Shown here: positions 1-6,799 of the stretch, piece by piece
Layout of the letters: the number at the start of each line of letters is the position of its first letter
Numbering within the stretch: the first letter of the stretch is position 1
Assembly: GCA_002329285.1 (NCBI GenBank)
Contig: DCTO01000021.1
Coordinates: 42,032-48,917 of the forward strand
DNA: 6,886 bases
Reading direction: 5' to 3'
Source: Ruminococcaceae bacterium UBA1438
GTDB lineage: Bacteria > Bacillota > Clostridia > Oscillospirales > Acutalibacteraceae
Position numbers and translations under genes: made by a program
The notes under the pieces: generated by a model
Database searches by the model: none
The model's input: only the letters and a program-made list of their open reading frames with translations
Told to the model about the DNA's origin: nothing

Positions 1-623
1 TCAATGCTCTTGCAGCCGCTGAAATAATCGCCAATGAAATTAATAGTTATGAGTCCTTTGCCTATGTCTATATTTTCGCCATAATCAAGAGTATATTCTG
101 TGTTTTTTGTTAAAAGAACATCATTGAGGCTCACAATTGGCTTTGGACGAATGCTGCTGCCGGTGAAGGAATACTCATCAGACTCAAGCGAAGCTGAAAC
201 ATCATCAGCATCAGCAACTATTCTGAAGGTGCCGGAGGTTTGACCGATAATTGATGTTATATCGGTTGTGTATCCGTTTCTGATCATTCCGCTGATGGTT
301 ACACTCCCCTCTCCTGCATAAATATTATCCGAATAGCTAAGATAAAAGCCTTCTGTTAATACATTGCCGTTATTATCGGAAAGGGTTACTTGCGGCAGAA
401 GCATTGTTCCGTTAAATTTCTGAGATTCAATTTTATCAATTGAAAGATTATTTATATTATAGTTATTAATCTTAAAGCTTCCATAAACAATGCCGGCATA
501 ATTGCCTGTTCCCTGAATAAGATAATAAGCATTTCCGCTTGCTATATTATTTGCAAAGCTTATTGAATAATCCTGCCCCTGTATTAATTCAGAGCCATTA
601 ATAGCAACACTGAATTCGGGAAC
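1..623 (-). repeat. Tandem Ig-like modules (MBG/YDG-like) at the visible C-terminal end of the S8 protease
   Basis: From residue 1040 the protein repeats a pattern common in clostridial surface proteins: a short P.(F/V).(V/L)..N strand, then a (Q/N)..Y.(I/L).(Y/F)..N turn, then a G.....I.G..Y.G strand. Unit 1 is residues 1040-1091 (QGQDYSISFANNIASGNAYY, then GTGNYAG). Unit 2, about 1097-1176, is more diverged (EGFYLSYSDNIYAGEGSVTI). Unit 3, from about 1178, is cut by the window edge (NTEYTLDYGENIDIGKGLIT). Such modules act as beta-sandwich spacers or binders on secreted proteins. The exact domain family needs a profile search; the repeat itself is visible directly. Confidence 0.75.
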
Positions 624-3600
624 CGTTCTCTCCTCAAACGGGTTATAATAGGCCTGATTAACAGTAACATTATCAGCCTTAATAACAGTTTTTCCGTCAG
701 CTGTTATATCCGTATCGGCATAAGGATTATCAATATTTTCTAAAAGATTTGGCGCATTAATGCTTTCAAGCGCATTACAAGATGAGGTATCGGCAATAAA
801 CCATGCAGCAGGAGCATTAATCTCCGTTAAGTATTCAGACGATATTATTCCGATATACTCCGCTTTGGGTATATTAAGCGTAGTGAAGCTTTCGGAGCTG
901 AAATTTTGATTTTCAACTCTGATTGCATTGTTAAGAGAAAGATTTGAGAGTGAGGAACAGCCGTCAAAAGCTTCATAACGGATATATTCGGCATTATCAA
1001 GAATTATATTTGATAAGGCCGTGCAATCCTTAAAGGCATGATAGCCAACCTCTTTTGCATCTAAAAAGCTTTCGGGAACGCATTCAAGCGATGTGCAGCC
1101 CTGGAACATCATCGCGGGAATATAGCTTTGAGGGGGCATAATAACATCGGTTAATGATTCGCATTCCATAAATACGCCATAATCAAACTGACGAGCAGAA
1201 GGCAATGATATTGTTTCAAAGCCTGTTTTCCTGAATGCCTGCATACCGATTATAACAGCATTAGGCAAGTTAATATCAGTTAAGCTAACGCAATGACTAG
1301 ATGCATCATCACCTATTATCTGAAGCTTCTCAGCATTTACGGTTTTTAAGCTTTCGCAAAATGCGAACACGCCGCCCTGAAGTTCAAGCGCATTATCAAG
1401 CTTTACGCTTTCAAGCTTAGAGCAGGAATGGAAAGCACAGCCGCCAACAGAAATAATATTAGGAATATAAACCGTTATAAGGCCGTTACATTCACAGAAA
1501 GCATATTCGCCGATGCTTTTCATTGCAGGAAGCTCAAGCGAGCTGAACTGCACCATATTGAACGCATATTCACCGCAACTTTCAAGATGGGATAAATCAA
1601 TCTCATTTTCAGTTAACTTAAAGCAATGAGCAAAGCAATAATCGCCAACTGATTTCAACTCTCCTGTTTGAACGGAAGAAAGCTTGAAATTCCAGTAAAA
1701 GCAATAATCAGATAGTTCTGTAACGCCCTTTGCAACAACTCTTTCAAGCTGCTTGCAAAGCTTGAATGCGTTTTCACCGATATGTGTTACTGATGACGGA
1801 AGGGTTACTGAAACCAAATCAGAGCCTTCAAATGCAGAATCGCCGACGCTTATTACCTTTATTCCGTTAACATATTCAGGAACGGAAAGAATTTTCAGAT
1901 CGCCCTTATATTCAAGCAAGCAGCCGTTTTCATCAACAATATAGTTTTCCTCTTTATCATAATCATTAAAGTCATAAACAGCCTTTGTTGTTATGGATTT
2001 GAGAAGATTGTCTGAATAAGCAGCCGCCCTGATTGCCGTTGCGGAATTAATTATAATCGGCTCTGTATAAAGAGTTCCGTTTGACGGACCGGGCACGGAC
2101 TGCATAGTGCTATCCACTGTATCCAGAGTGTAATATATCTTTGCGTCTTCTGTTTCGCTTGAAAGAGAAACAGCGAAGGGCTTATCAAAGCTGCCGGAGG
2201 CAACAGAGAAGATAACGGGGCTTGCTTTTTCCTTTTCAATCAGGCCGTAATATGAAACGATACCTTCTCCATAAGTATATTTTAAAGAATTATCATAAGG
2301 GCTGAAAGGAGTTGCTCCGTTAAATAGCCTTGAAAGCATCTCCCTGTAATCTGATTTACCGTTAATTACAAAATCGGTTGCACATGCAGCAGCAACAAAC
2401 GGAGTCGCCATAGAGGTGCCGCTTGCAAGAGCGTATTCGCCGTTAAGATAGCTGGAATTAATTGAAACGCCGGGAGCCGAGATATTAACGGCAGGGCCGT
2501 AATTTGAAAAATAAGCAGGAACGCCGTATTTATCCACCGCACCGACTGTTATGCAATATGGTGACGAGGCAGGATAACAAGTGCTGGCATTAACGGCTTC
2601 ATTACCCGCAGCAACAACAATAACGCAGCCCGCATCATAAGCATTCTTAATTGCATTTTTAAACACTGCCGTTGCAGAAAAACTGAATCCGCCAAGGCTC
2701 ATACTTATAATATCAGCACCCTTTGAAACGGCATAGTTAATTGCAGAGGCAATGTCAGAATCAGAACCGGAACCGTTTGAATTCGGAAGGCCCTTTACCG
2801 GAAGAAGCTTAACATTTTCCGGTGTATTATCTGCAATAATGCCCGCGCAATGTGTGCCGTGGCCGTTAGCGTCCTCAATATTTGCAGGAAGCTTGTCGCT
2901 TAGGCGATCAACAAGGAAGGGATGATCAGAATCAACGCCGGTGTCAACAATACCGACGGTTATGGTTTCGCTGCTGCCGTTTGTTTTTGCATAATCAACA
3001 ACATACGGCGAGCCTATGTAATCCGCACCCCATGAAAGATTTTCACCAAGCGGAAAATCAGATGCAGAGAGCGCAGTGGCATAATAAACATTCTCACCGG
3101 AAACGGATTTAACATTTTTGTTTTCAGAAAGCTTTTCACAAGCCTCTGCCGCGGCAGCCTGGGTTTCAAAATCAAGAAGAATAACGCCTTCTGCCGTTAC
3201 CTGCCTGTCAATTTCGCCAACATTTTTAATTTTTCCTTCAGCCTCAACAATAAGACGTTTTGACTGAAAAGGCTTATAATAAACCGTTGCACCTTCCTGC
3301 TGAGCAGATTCAATTCCGCAAAGCGCGGAAACGTCATCAATCGGTGCATAAACAATGCCGTCATCGAATGAAACGTCTGCCGAAAGCGTTTCCCTGCCGT
3401 CATTAATAATCGCAACGTCAGCATCGTCAACAAGGGTTATTTCGTTTTCCTCGCTTGTGATAACCGCACTGCCGTCAGAAATACTGACATCAAGGTCTGC
3501 GCCGTCAAATGCGCTGACATCAACAAGCAGCTCATCGCCGTCATAAACGGTGCTTATTTTCTCGCTTTGCTGAGTAACCGAGCTTCCGTTAACTACAATC

Positions 3601-3740
3601 GGAATAAAATAATCCTCATACGGCGCTGCCTTTGAATCAAAATCAAAAACATCCGAATCCGAAGCAAAAGCTGTTCCCGCCGGGAAGCTGAAACCAATTG
3701 CAATTAAAACACATATAAGAACTGATAAAGCTTTTTTCAT
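1..3740 (-). CDS. Secreted multidomain subtilisin-like (S8) serine protease with BspA-type LRRs and Ig-like modules; 3' end outside window
   Basis: An unbroken minus-strand frame of 1246 codons starts at the ATG at 3738-3740 and is still open at position 1. Residues 1-26 form a signal peptide (MKK, hydrophobic core, AFA|S cleavage site). Residues about 47-145 resemble the copper-amine-oxidase N-terminal-like domain of Firmicute exoproteins (DGIVYAPIDDVSALCG, 127-142). Residues 161-223 look like an I9-type subtilase propeptide. Residues 237-501 are the peptidase: catalytic Asp266 (GIVDTGVD), His294 (GHGTHCAG), oxyanion Asn380 (VVAAGNEA) and Ser443 (SGTSMATP). Residues 507-591 match the chitobiase/hexosaminidase C-terminal domain (IYYTLD, then AIRAAAYSD). 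About 17 LRR_5 repeats follow (628-1000), then Ig-like modules from 1040 on. The triad is intact, so it should be an active exported endopeptidase; the LRR and Ig parts probably bind or display. The substrate and the cell-wall anchoring signal (C-terminal, off-window) cannot be seen. It lies 12 bases after the M16C gene, so it is probably translated from the same mRNA. Confidence 0.93.
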   Translation of the reverse strand, partial: MKKALSVLICVLIAIGFSFPAGTAFASDSDVFDFDSKAAPYEDYFIPIVVNGSSVTQQSEKISTVYDGDELLVDVSAFDGADLDVSISDGSAVITSEENEITLVDDADVAIINDGRETLSADVSFDDGIVYAPIDDVSALCGIESAQQEGATVYYKPFQSKRLIVEAEGKIKNVGEIDRQVTAEGVILLDFETQAAAAEACEKLSENKNVKSVSGENVYYATALSASDFPLGENLSWGADYIGSPYVVDYAKTNGSSETITVGIVDTGVDSDHPFLVDRLSDKLPANIEDANGHGTHCAGIIADNTPENVKLLPVKGLPNSNGSGSDSDIASAINYAVSKGADIISMSLGGFSFSATAVFKNAIKNAYDAGCVIVVAAGNEAVNASTCYPASSPYCITVGAVDKYGVPAYFSNYGPAVNISAPGVSINSSYLNGEYALASGTSMATPFVAAACATDFVINGKSDYREMLSRLFNGATPFSPYDNSLKYTYGEGIVSYYGLIEKEKASPVIFSVASGSFDKPFAVSLSSETEDAKIYYTLDTVDSTMQSVPGPSNGTLYTEPIIINSATAIRAAAYSDNLLKSITTKAVYDFNDYDKEENYIVDENGCLLEYKGDLKILSVPEYVNGIKVISVGDSAFEGSDLVSVTLPSSVTHIGENAFKLCKQLERVVAKGVTELSDYCFYWNFKLSSVQTGELKSVGDYCFAHCFKLTENEIDLSHLESCGEYAFNMVQFSSLELPAMKSIGEYAFCECNGLITVYIPNIISVGGCAFHSCSKLESVKLDNALELQGGVFAFCESLKTVNAEKLQIIGDDASSHCVSLTDINLPNAVIIGMQAFRKTGFETISLPSARQFDYGVFMECESLTDVIMPPQSYIPAMMFQGCTSLECVPESFLDAKEVGYHAFKDCTALSNIILDNAEYIRYEAFDGCSSLSNLSLNNAIRVENQNFSSESFTTLNIPKAEYIGIISSEYLTEINAPAAWFIADTSSCNALESINAPNLLENIDNPYADTDITADGKTVIKADNVTVNQAYYNPFEERTVPEFSVAINGSELIQGQDYSISFANNIASGNAYYLIQGTGNYAGIVYGSFKINNYNINNLSIDKIESQKFNGTMLLPQVTLSDNNGNVLTEGFYLSYSDNIYAGEGSVTISGMIRNGYTTDITSIIGQTSGTFRIVADADDVSASLESDEYSFTGSSIRPKPIVSLNDVLLTKNTEYTLDYGENIDIGKGLITINFIGDYFSGCKSI
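741..1859 (-). repeat. Array of about 17 BspA-type leucine-rich repeats (LRR_5) within the S8 protease
   Basis: Residues 628-1000 divide into units of about 20-24 residues with the pattern (I/V)G..AF..C..L..(I/V).(L/I)P. Clear units include KSIGEYAFCECNGLITVYIP, VGGCAFHSCSKLESVKL and VGYHAFKDCTALSNIIL. This is the LRR_5 type first known from the BspA surface protein, usually a binding module. The units differ at DNA level, apart from recurring Leu-Glu codon pairs, so the array is old rather than freshly amplified. Several units are degenerate: the one near 1261-1320 reads DDASSHC in place of an AF..C core, and the last three (about 741-910) lose the AF..C signature. Unit borders are by eye and the count may be off by one or two. 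Confidence 0.88.
3663..3740 (-). other. Sec-type signal peptide of the S8 protease
   Basis: The first 26 codons give a short basic N-region (MKK), a hydrophobic core of about 14 residues (ALSVLICVLIAIGF) and a small-residue cleavage site, most likely AFA before SDSD. The residue pattern fits signal peptidase I. A lipobox is not convincing: Cys10 lies inside the hydrophobic core, not at its end. The mature N-terminus is acidic. Confidence 0.9.
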
Positions 3741-3746
3741 ATGAAA

Positions 3747-3751
3747 ACCTC
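3747..3751 (-). promoter_or_regulatory. Ribosome binding site of the S8 protease
   Basis: GAGGT on the minus strand lies 6 bases before the ATG at 3740 and begins one base after the TAA stop (3753-3755) of the M16C gene. This supports the chosen start. Because the site touches the upstream stop codon, ribosomes ending M16C translation could reinitiate here (translational coupling). Confidence 0.85.
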
Positions 3752-3752
3752 G

Positions 3753-6644
3753 TTAAATAAGTGCTTTTATCTCATCAAATTTAATTTTTGATGATTTGAT
3801 AGTTTGTTCATTGCCGATAACAACCTCTGTTGCATTATCAATAAACTGTTGAATTATCGGTGCAAGCGCCTTGATATCATCAAGAGTTGCACTGATAATC
3901 TGCTCTCTTGTTTTAACTGTTTTCTCAATCGATATCCCAAAAAGCTCTGCCTGCAGCGAGGCATGAGCATCCATATATGGCGACCTTGGGGTGTCCAGCT
4001 TATTCATAGCGCCGATAATAAACTGGCGAAGCTCTCTTTCATCAAGTGTGAGCGAGTTAATATAAGACACAACGTTTTTAAAGCAATCGAGCGTTTCGTC
4101 AAGATTTGGATCACGGTAAGAAACCATTGATGCCGTGCCGTTAATATCAAAGCTGAGCATGCAGCCGTATGCACCGCCGAGCACACGGATGTTCTGCCAC
4201 AGATAATCGGTGCTTAAAAGATGCTGAAGCACGAGCAAATAGCCCCTTTTATCCCTTGCCTCATCCGGAAGCTCACCGCAAAGCGCAGCATACTGCACCT
4301 GTGAGGAAGAATAAAGCGCAAGGCTGTTTTTATCGGAAAGCTCAACCGCGTTATTATATTCCAAATCAGCGGTATTATCCATAAGAGTAAGGAAACGCAC
4401 TGAATAATCCTTTGCGCCATTAAGGAATTCCTCACCGCCGATATATGAAATCATCCACGCATTGGGATTAAGAAGCGCATTATTAATCTCTTTCATAGCA
4501 TCAACAATCTTTTCCTTCTGATTTTCAAAATCAGAAAGAAGTGAACAAAGGAATTTATAAAAGCCATAGCCCTGGAGTTGCTCATCCCAGGCATAAAGGG
4601 CAGAATACTTTGAAAGGCCGATTGCTTTTGCAGCTCTGTGAGACGCCTCAAGCAAATCCCTTGTCATTGAGGATTTGAGTTGAAGCAGTAAATCAGACAT
4701 ATGTGCCGTGTCAGAATAATCGGTTTCAAGAAGGATTTCCTTGTTTATTTCAAGCGCCTTTTCAGCATTTTCATAAAGGAAGCGGCTGTGCCAATTGAGA
4801 TAAGGCACAAGCTCGCCGCCGTTTTTAACCGCATCGGTCAGCATAATATTGTGGAAAATACCGCCGGTGTAATTATCAATAAGGCTTGAAAACTCTGAAT
4901 AGCTGTGCTTTTCAGTGTTCATATTGCCGAAAAGCTCAGTAAAAATGCGGGTGTAAGGCAAAAGCTCCGGCTTAAGCGTGCGTAAATCAAAAAGAAATTC
5001 AATATATGCGATGGAATTAGTGTTTTTATTGAAAAAGCGAAGCTCTCTGCCGCATACCTTATGCCTTTCGCTTTCCTTTCTGTTTGGAGCAGAGGATAAA
5101 TCAGACCTTTCAAGAATCGGGATTTTTTCCGCCTGCTCTTTTGTGTCCTGCGAATTGCGATAAGCATTCAGGCTTTCAAAATCCTGCTGCAGCTCATTAA
5201 AGGTAAACTGCTTTGAATTAACAGCGCATTTTTCATTAAGAAGCTTTTCCTCTTTCTTGGCAAATTCTGCATCCGGATAAGCGGTAACAAAGGATTTGTG
5301 TTTATTTTTAATAAAATGCTTTTTAATAAACTGCTCAAAATAATCTGTTTTTGCAAGCTCCTTAAGCTCATCAATCGCATCAAAAAACTCAAGCATTTCA
5401 AGAGGATTTTCCTCATCATAAAGAAACTTGGGAAGAATCTGCATTCCGAGATCAATGCCCTTGGGAAGCCAGCCTTCGGAAATCTCCTTCTCCTGGAATT
5501 CAAGCATTCTGATGGCGGAATTTAGGCGTTCCTTATCAATGCCGTTTTCGGCGAGCTCTGAAAGCACCCTATCAACAACGGATTTAAAGGCATCCTTTTC
5601 ACTTTCCCTGCAATACGGCGCAATGAAGCTTATGAATGGGCAAAGCGTCATTTCCTCTGCGATGGAATAAAAATCCTCACCTATTCCCTCTTTCTGAAGC
5701 GCCTCTTTAATATATGCGCCCTGCGCAGAGCAAAGAATCCTGTCCATCACGCGCAGAGTTAAGCACATCAGCGGATTATGCTTTTCGTGGATAGCAAAGC
5801 TGTAAGAATAATAAAAGCCCTTTTCAGCATTCTCAGCATCTGCAGGATATGGGACGGACATATCTTCAACAAAGGAATCGCAGCCGATTTCATCAATGTG
5901 ATACATCTGTGTTCTTTCATATTTTGAAAGATATTCATCATCAATATATGAAAGCAGCTTTTCTTCATCAATATCTCCGTAAAGGAAAATCACGCTGTTT
6001 GAGGCGTTATAATGCCTGTGGTAATAATCACAAAGCTCATCATATTCAAGGTCTGCAATCGCCAGCGGAAGCCCGCCTGATTCATACTGATAAGGCGTGT
6101 TCTTGAACAGGGCTTTCATTGAGCCGTTCATAACATGGAAATCAGCAGAGCCCTCCATGCCCCTCATCTCATTATAAACAACGCCGTTAAAGCCAAGAAT
6201 TTCCTTGCTTTCTGCATTAACCTCAAAATGCTTTCCCTCTTGCAGAAATATCTCTTTTTTTGAGGGGAGAAGCGGGTTAAACACGGCATCAAGATAAACA
6301 TCACAGAGATTCTGAAAATCCTTATCATTAGTGCTTGCAACGGGATAAACCGTGAAATCGCTTGAAGTCATAGCATTAAGAAAGCTGTACATCGAGCCCT
6401 TCATCAGCTGAACAAACGGGTCCTTGAGCGGATATTTATCAGATCCGCACAAAACGGAATGCTCAATAATATGCGGTATCCCCTTGTCATTTTCCGCAGG
6501 GGTTGAAAAAGCAATAGAAATTGCCTTATTATTATCCTCCGCAGGCATAACAACAACCCTTGCACCGGTTTTATCATGTGTGAAAACCCTTGCTGTGCAA
6601 TTAATATCACGGATAAACTTTTCAGCTGATAAAGTGTAACTCAT
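3753..6644 (-). CDS. M16C zinc metallopeptidase, presequence protease (PreP)-like
   Basis: This 963-residue protein has the usual length for M16C enzymes, in which both halves of the clam-shell chamber are on one chain. The inverted zinc motif is HIIEH (His58, Glu61, His62), with catalytic Glu61. The third zinc ligand is Glu159 in GVVYNEMRG, 101 residues after His58, as in plant PreP. The motif continues into SVLCGSDKYPLKDPF, a PreP hallmark. The linker region (about 373-415, LEFQEKEISEGWLPKGIDLG) matches the M16C-associated domain. The C-terminal half carries IRVLGGAYG with Arg820 and Tyr826, the pair that completes the active site in PreP, followed by SYRDPN. There is no signal peptide, so it should act in the cytosol on peptides small enough to enter the chamber, such as oligopeptides or cleaved signal peptides. 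The start at 6644 is backed by an AGAGG site 7 bases upstream. The S8 gene follows after 12 bases. Native substrate unknown. Confidence 0.95.
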   Translation of the reverse strand: MSYTLSAEKFIRDINCTARVFTHDKTGARVVVMPAEDNNKAISIAFSTPAENDKGIPHIIEHSVLCGSDKYPLKDPFVQLMKGSMYSFLNAMTSSDFTVYPVASTNDKDFQNLCDVYLDAVFNPLLPSKKEIFLQEGKHFEVNAESKEILGFNGVVYNEMRGMEGSADFHVMNGSMKALFKNTPYQYESGGLPLAIADLEYDELCDYYHRHYNASNSVIFLYGDIDEEKLLSYIDDEYLSKYERTQMYHIDEIGCDSFVEDMSVPYPADAENAEKGFYYSYSFAIHEKHNPLMCLTLRVMDRILCSAQGAYIKEALQKEGIGEDFYSIAEEMTLCPFISFIAPYCRESEKDAFKSVVDRVLSELAENGIDKERLNSAIRMLEFQEKEISEGWLPKGIDLGMQILPKFLYDEENPLEMLEFFDAIDELKELAKTDYFEQFIKKHFIKNKHKSFVTAYPDAEFAKKEEKLLNEKCAVNSKQFTFNELQQDFESLNAYRNSQDTKEQAEKIPILERSDLSSAPNRKESERHKVCGRELRFFNKNTNSIAYIEFLFDLRTLKPELLPYTRIFTELFGNMNTEKHSYSEFSSLIDNYTGGIFHNIMLTDAVKNGGELVPYLNWHSRFLYENAEKALEINKEILLETDYSDTAHMSDLLLQLKSSMTRDLLEASHRAAKAIGLSKYSALYAWDEQLQGYGFYKFLCSLLSDFENQKEKIVDAMKEINNALLNPNAWMISYIGGEEFLNGAKDYSVRFLTLMDNTADLEYNNAVELSDKNSLALYSSSQVQYAALCGELPDEARDKRGYLLVLQHLLSTDYLWQNIRVLGGAYGCMLSFDINGTASMVSYRDPNLDETLDCFKNVVSYINSLTLDERELRQFIIGAMNKLDTPRSPYMDAHASLQAELFGISIEKTVKTREQIISATLDDIKALAPIIQQFIDNATEVVIGNEQTIKSSKIKFDEIKALI

Positions 6645-6651
6645 AACCTTG

Positions 6652-6656
6652 CCTCT
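6652..6656 (-). promoter_or_regulatory. Ribosome binding site of the M16C peptidase
   Basis: AGAGG on the minus strand is separated by 7 bases from the ATG at 6642-6644. No better in-frame start with such a site is visible upstream, and the region before it is non-coding AT-rich DNA, so this fixes the start of the M16C gene. Confidence 0.85.
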
Positions 6657-6702
6657 TTTGCCTTTTTATTTTATTATTTCAAAAATTAAAATTAATATAA
6701 TT

Positions 6703-6731
6703 ATAATAATACAAAAAATGTATACTGTCAA
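6703..6731 (-). promoter_or_regulatory. Sigma-A promoter of the M16C-S8 operon
   Basis: On the minus strand a perfect -35 box TTGACA (6726-6731) is followed, after a 17-base spacer, by TATTAT (6703-6708), one mismatch from TATAAT. A perfect TATAAT at 6700-6705 overlaps it but would need a 20-base spacer, so the first pairing is preferred. Transcription would start near 6696, giving a leader of about 50 bases that is very AT-rich and shows no obvious hairpin. A 6-base palindrome (GTATAC) lies in the spacer. Called from consensus only. Confidence 0.8.
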
Positions 6732-6741
6732 ATGTAATCGG

Positions 6742-6770
6742 TTGAAAAAACAGTTTAATGCTGATATAAT
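6742..6770 (+). promoter_or_regulatory. Sigma-A promoter of the RNA methyltransferase gene
   Basis: TTGAAA (6742-6747), a 17-base spacer and a perfect TATAAT (6765-6770) form a near-ideal vegetative promoter. The spacer ends in TGA directly before the -10 box, giving an extended -10 (TGN) element. The predicted start is near 6777, leaving a leader of about 23 bases that contains the ribosome binding site. Its -35 box is 10 bases from that of the divergent M16C promoter. Confidence 0.83.
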
Positions 6771-6786
6771 ATAAAAAGAAATTTTC

Positions 6787-6790
6787 GGAG
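6787..6790 (+). promoter_or_regulatory. Ribosome binding site of the RNA methyltransferase
   Basis: GGAG lies 9 bases before the ATG at 6800. No in-frame start upstream has a better site, and the predicted transcription start near 6777 leaves no room for a longer N-terminus. This supports the short N-terminus of the protein. Confidence 0.75.
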
Positions 6791-6799
6791 ACGAAAGCC

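Noticed and set aside
1..623. Search for an LPXTG sorting signal, SLH domain or choline-binding repeats in the S8 protein
   Set aside because: None is present in the visible part; the C-terminus lies outside the window, so anchoring cannot be judged.
741..1859. Recurring CTTTCAAGC-like words on the plus strand, considered as DNA-level repeats or binding sites
   Set aside because: They fall at the Leu-Glu and Glu-Ser/Arg codons of successive LRR units, so the protein repeat explains them.
2882..3112. Plus-strand open frame rich in Gln, Arg and His
   Set aside because: It is antisense to the S8 catalytic Asp and propeptide region, and its composition is what reverse reading of this coding frame gives.
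3738..3743. CATATG palindrome giving a plus-strand ATG at 3741 back to back with the S8 start
   Set aside because: The plus-strand frame stops after about 16 codons and has no ribosome site; it is chance overlap at the S8 start codon.
3741..3752. Possible terminator or promoter between the two minus-strand genes
   Set aside because: Twelve bases hold a Shine-Dalgarno site and nothing else; no inverted repeat or T-run is present.
3804..4130. 108-codon plus-strand open frame opposite the 3' part of the M16C gene
   Set aside because: It is antisense to strongly conserved M16C sequence, has no convincing ribosome site and resembles no family I know.
5168..5503. 111-codon open frame on the minus strand inside the M16C gene
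   Set aside because: It lies wholly within the M16C coding frame on the same strand, in another frame; it has low-complexity Leu/Ser/Arg composition and no recognisable motif.
6661..6720. AT-rich block considered as an intrinsic terminator or a small RNA
   Set aside because: It has no GC-rich stem. It is the -10 region and untranslated leader of the M16C promoter, and T-runs occur on both strands only because the DNA is AT-rich.
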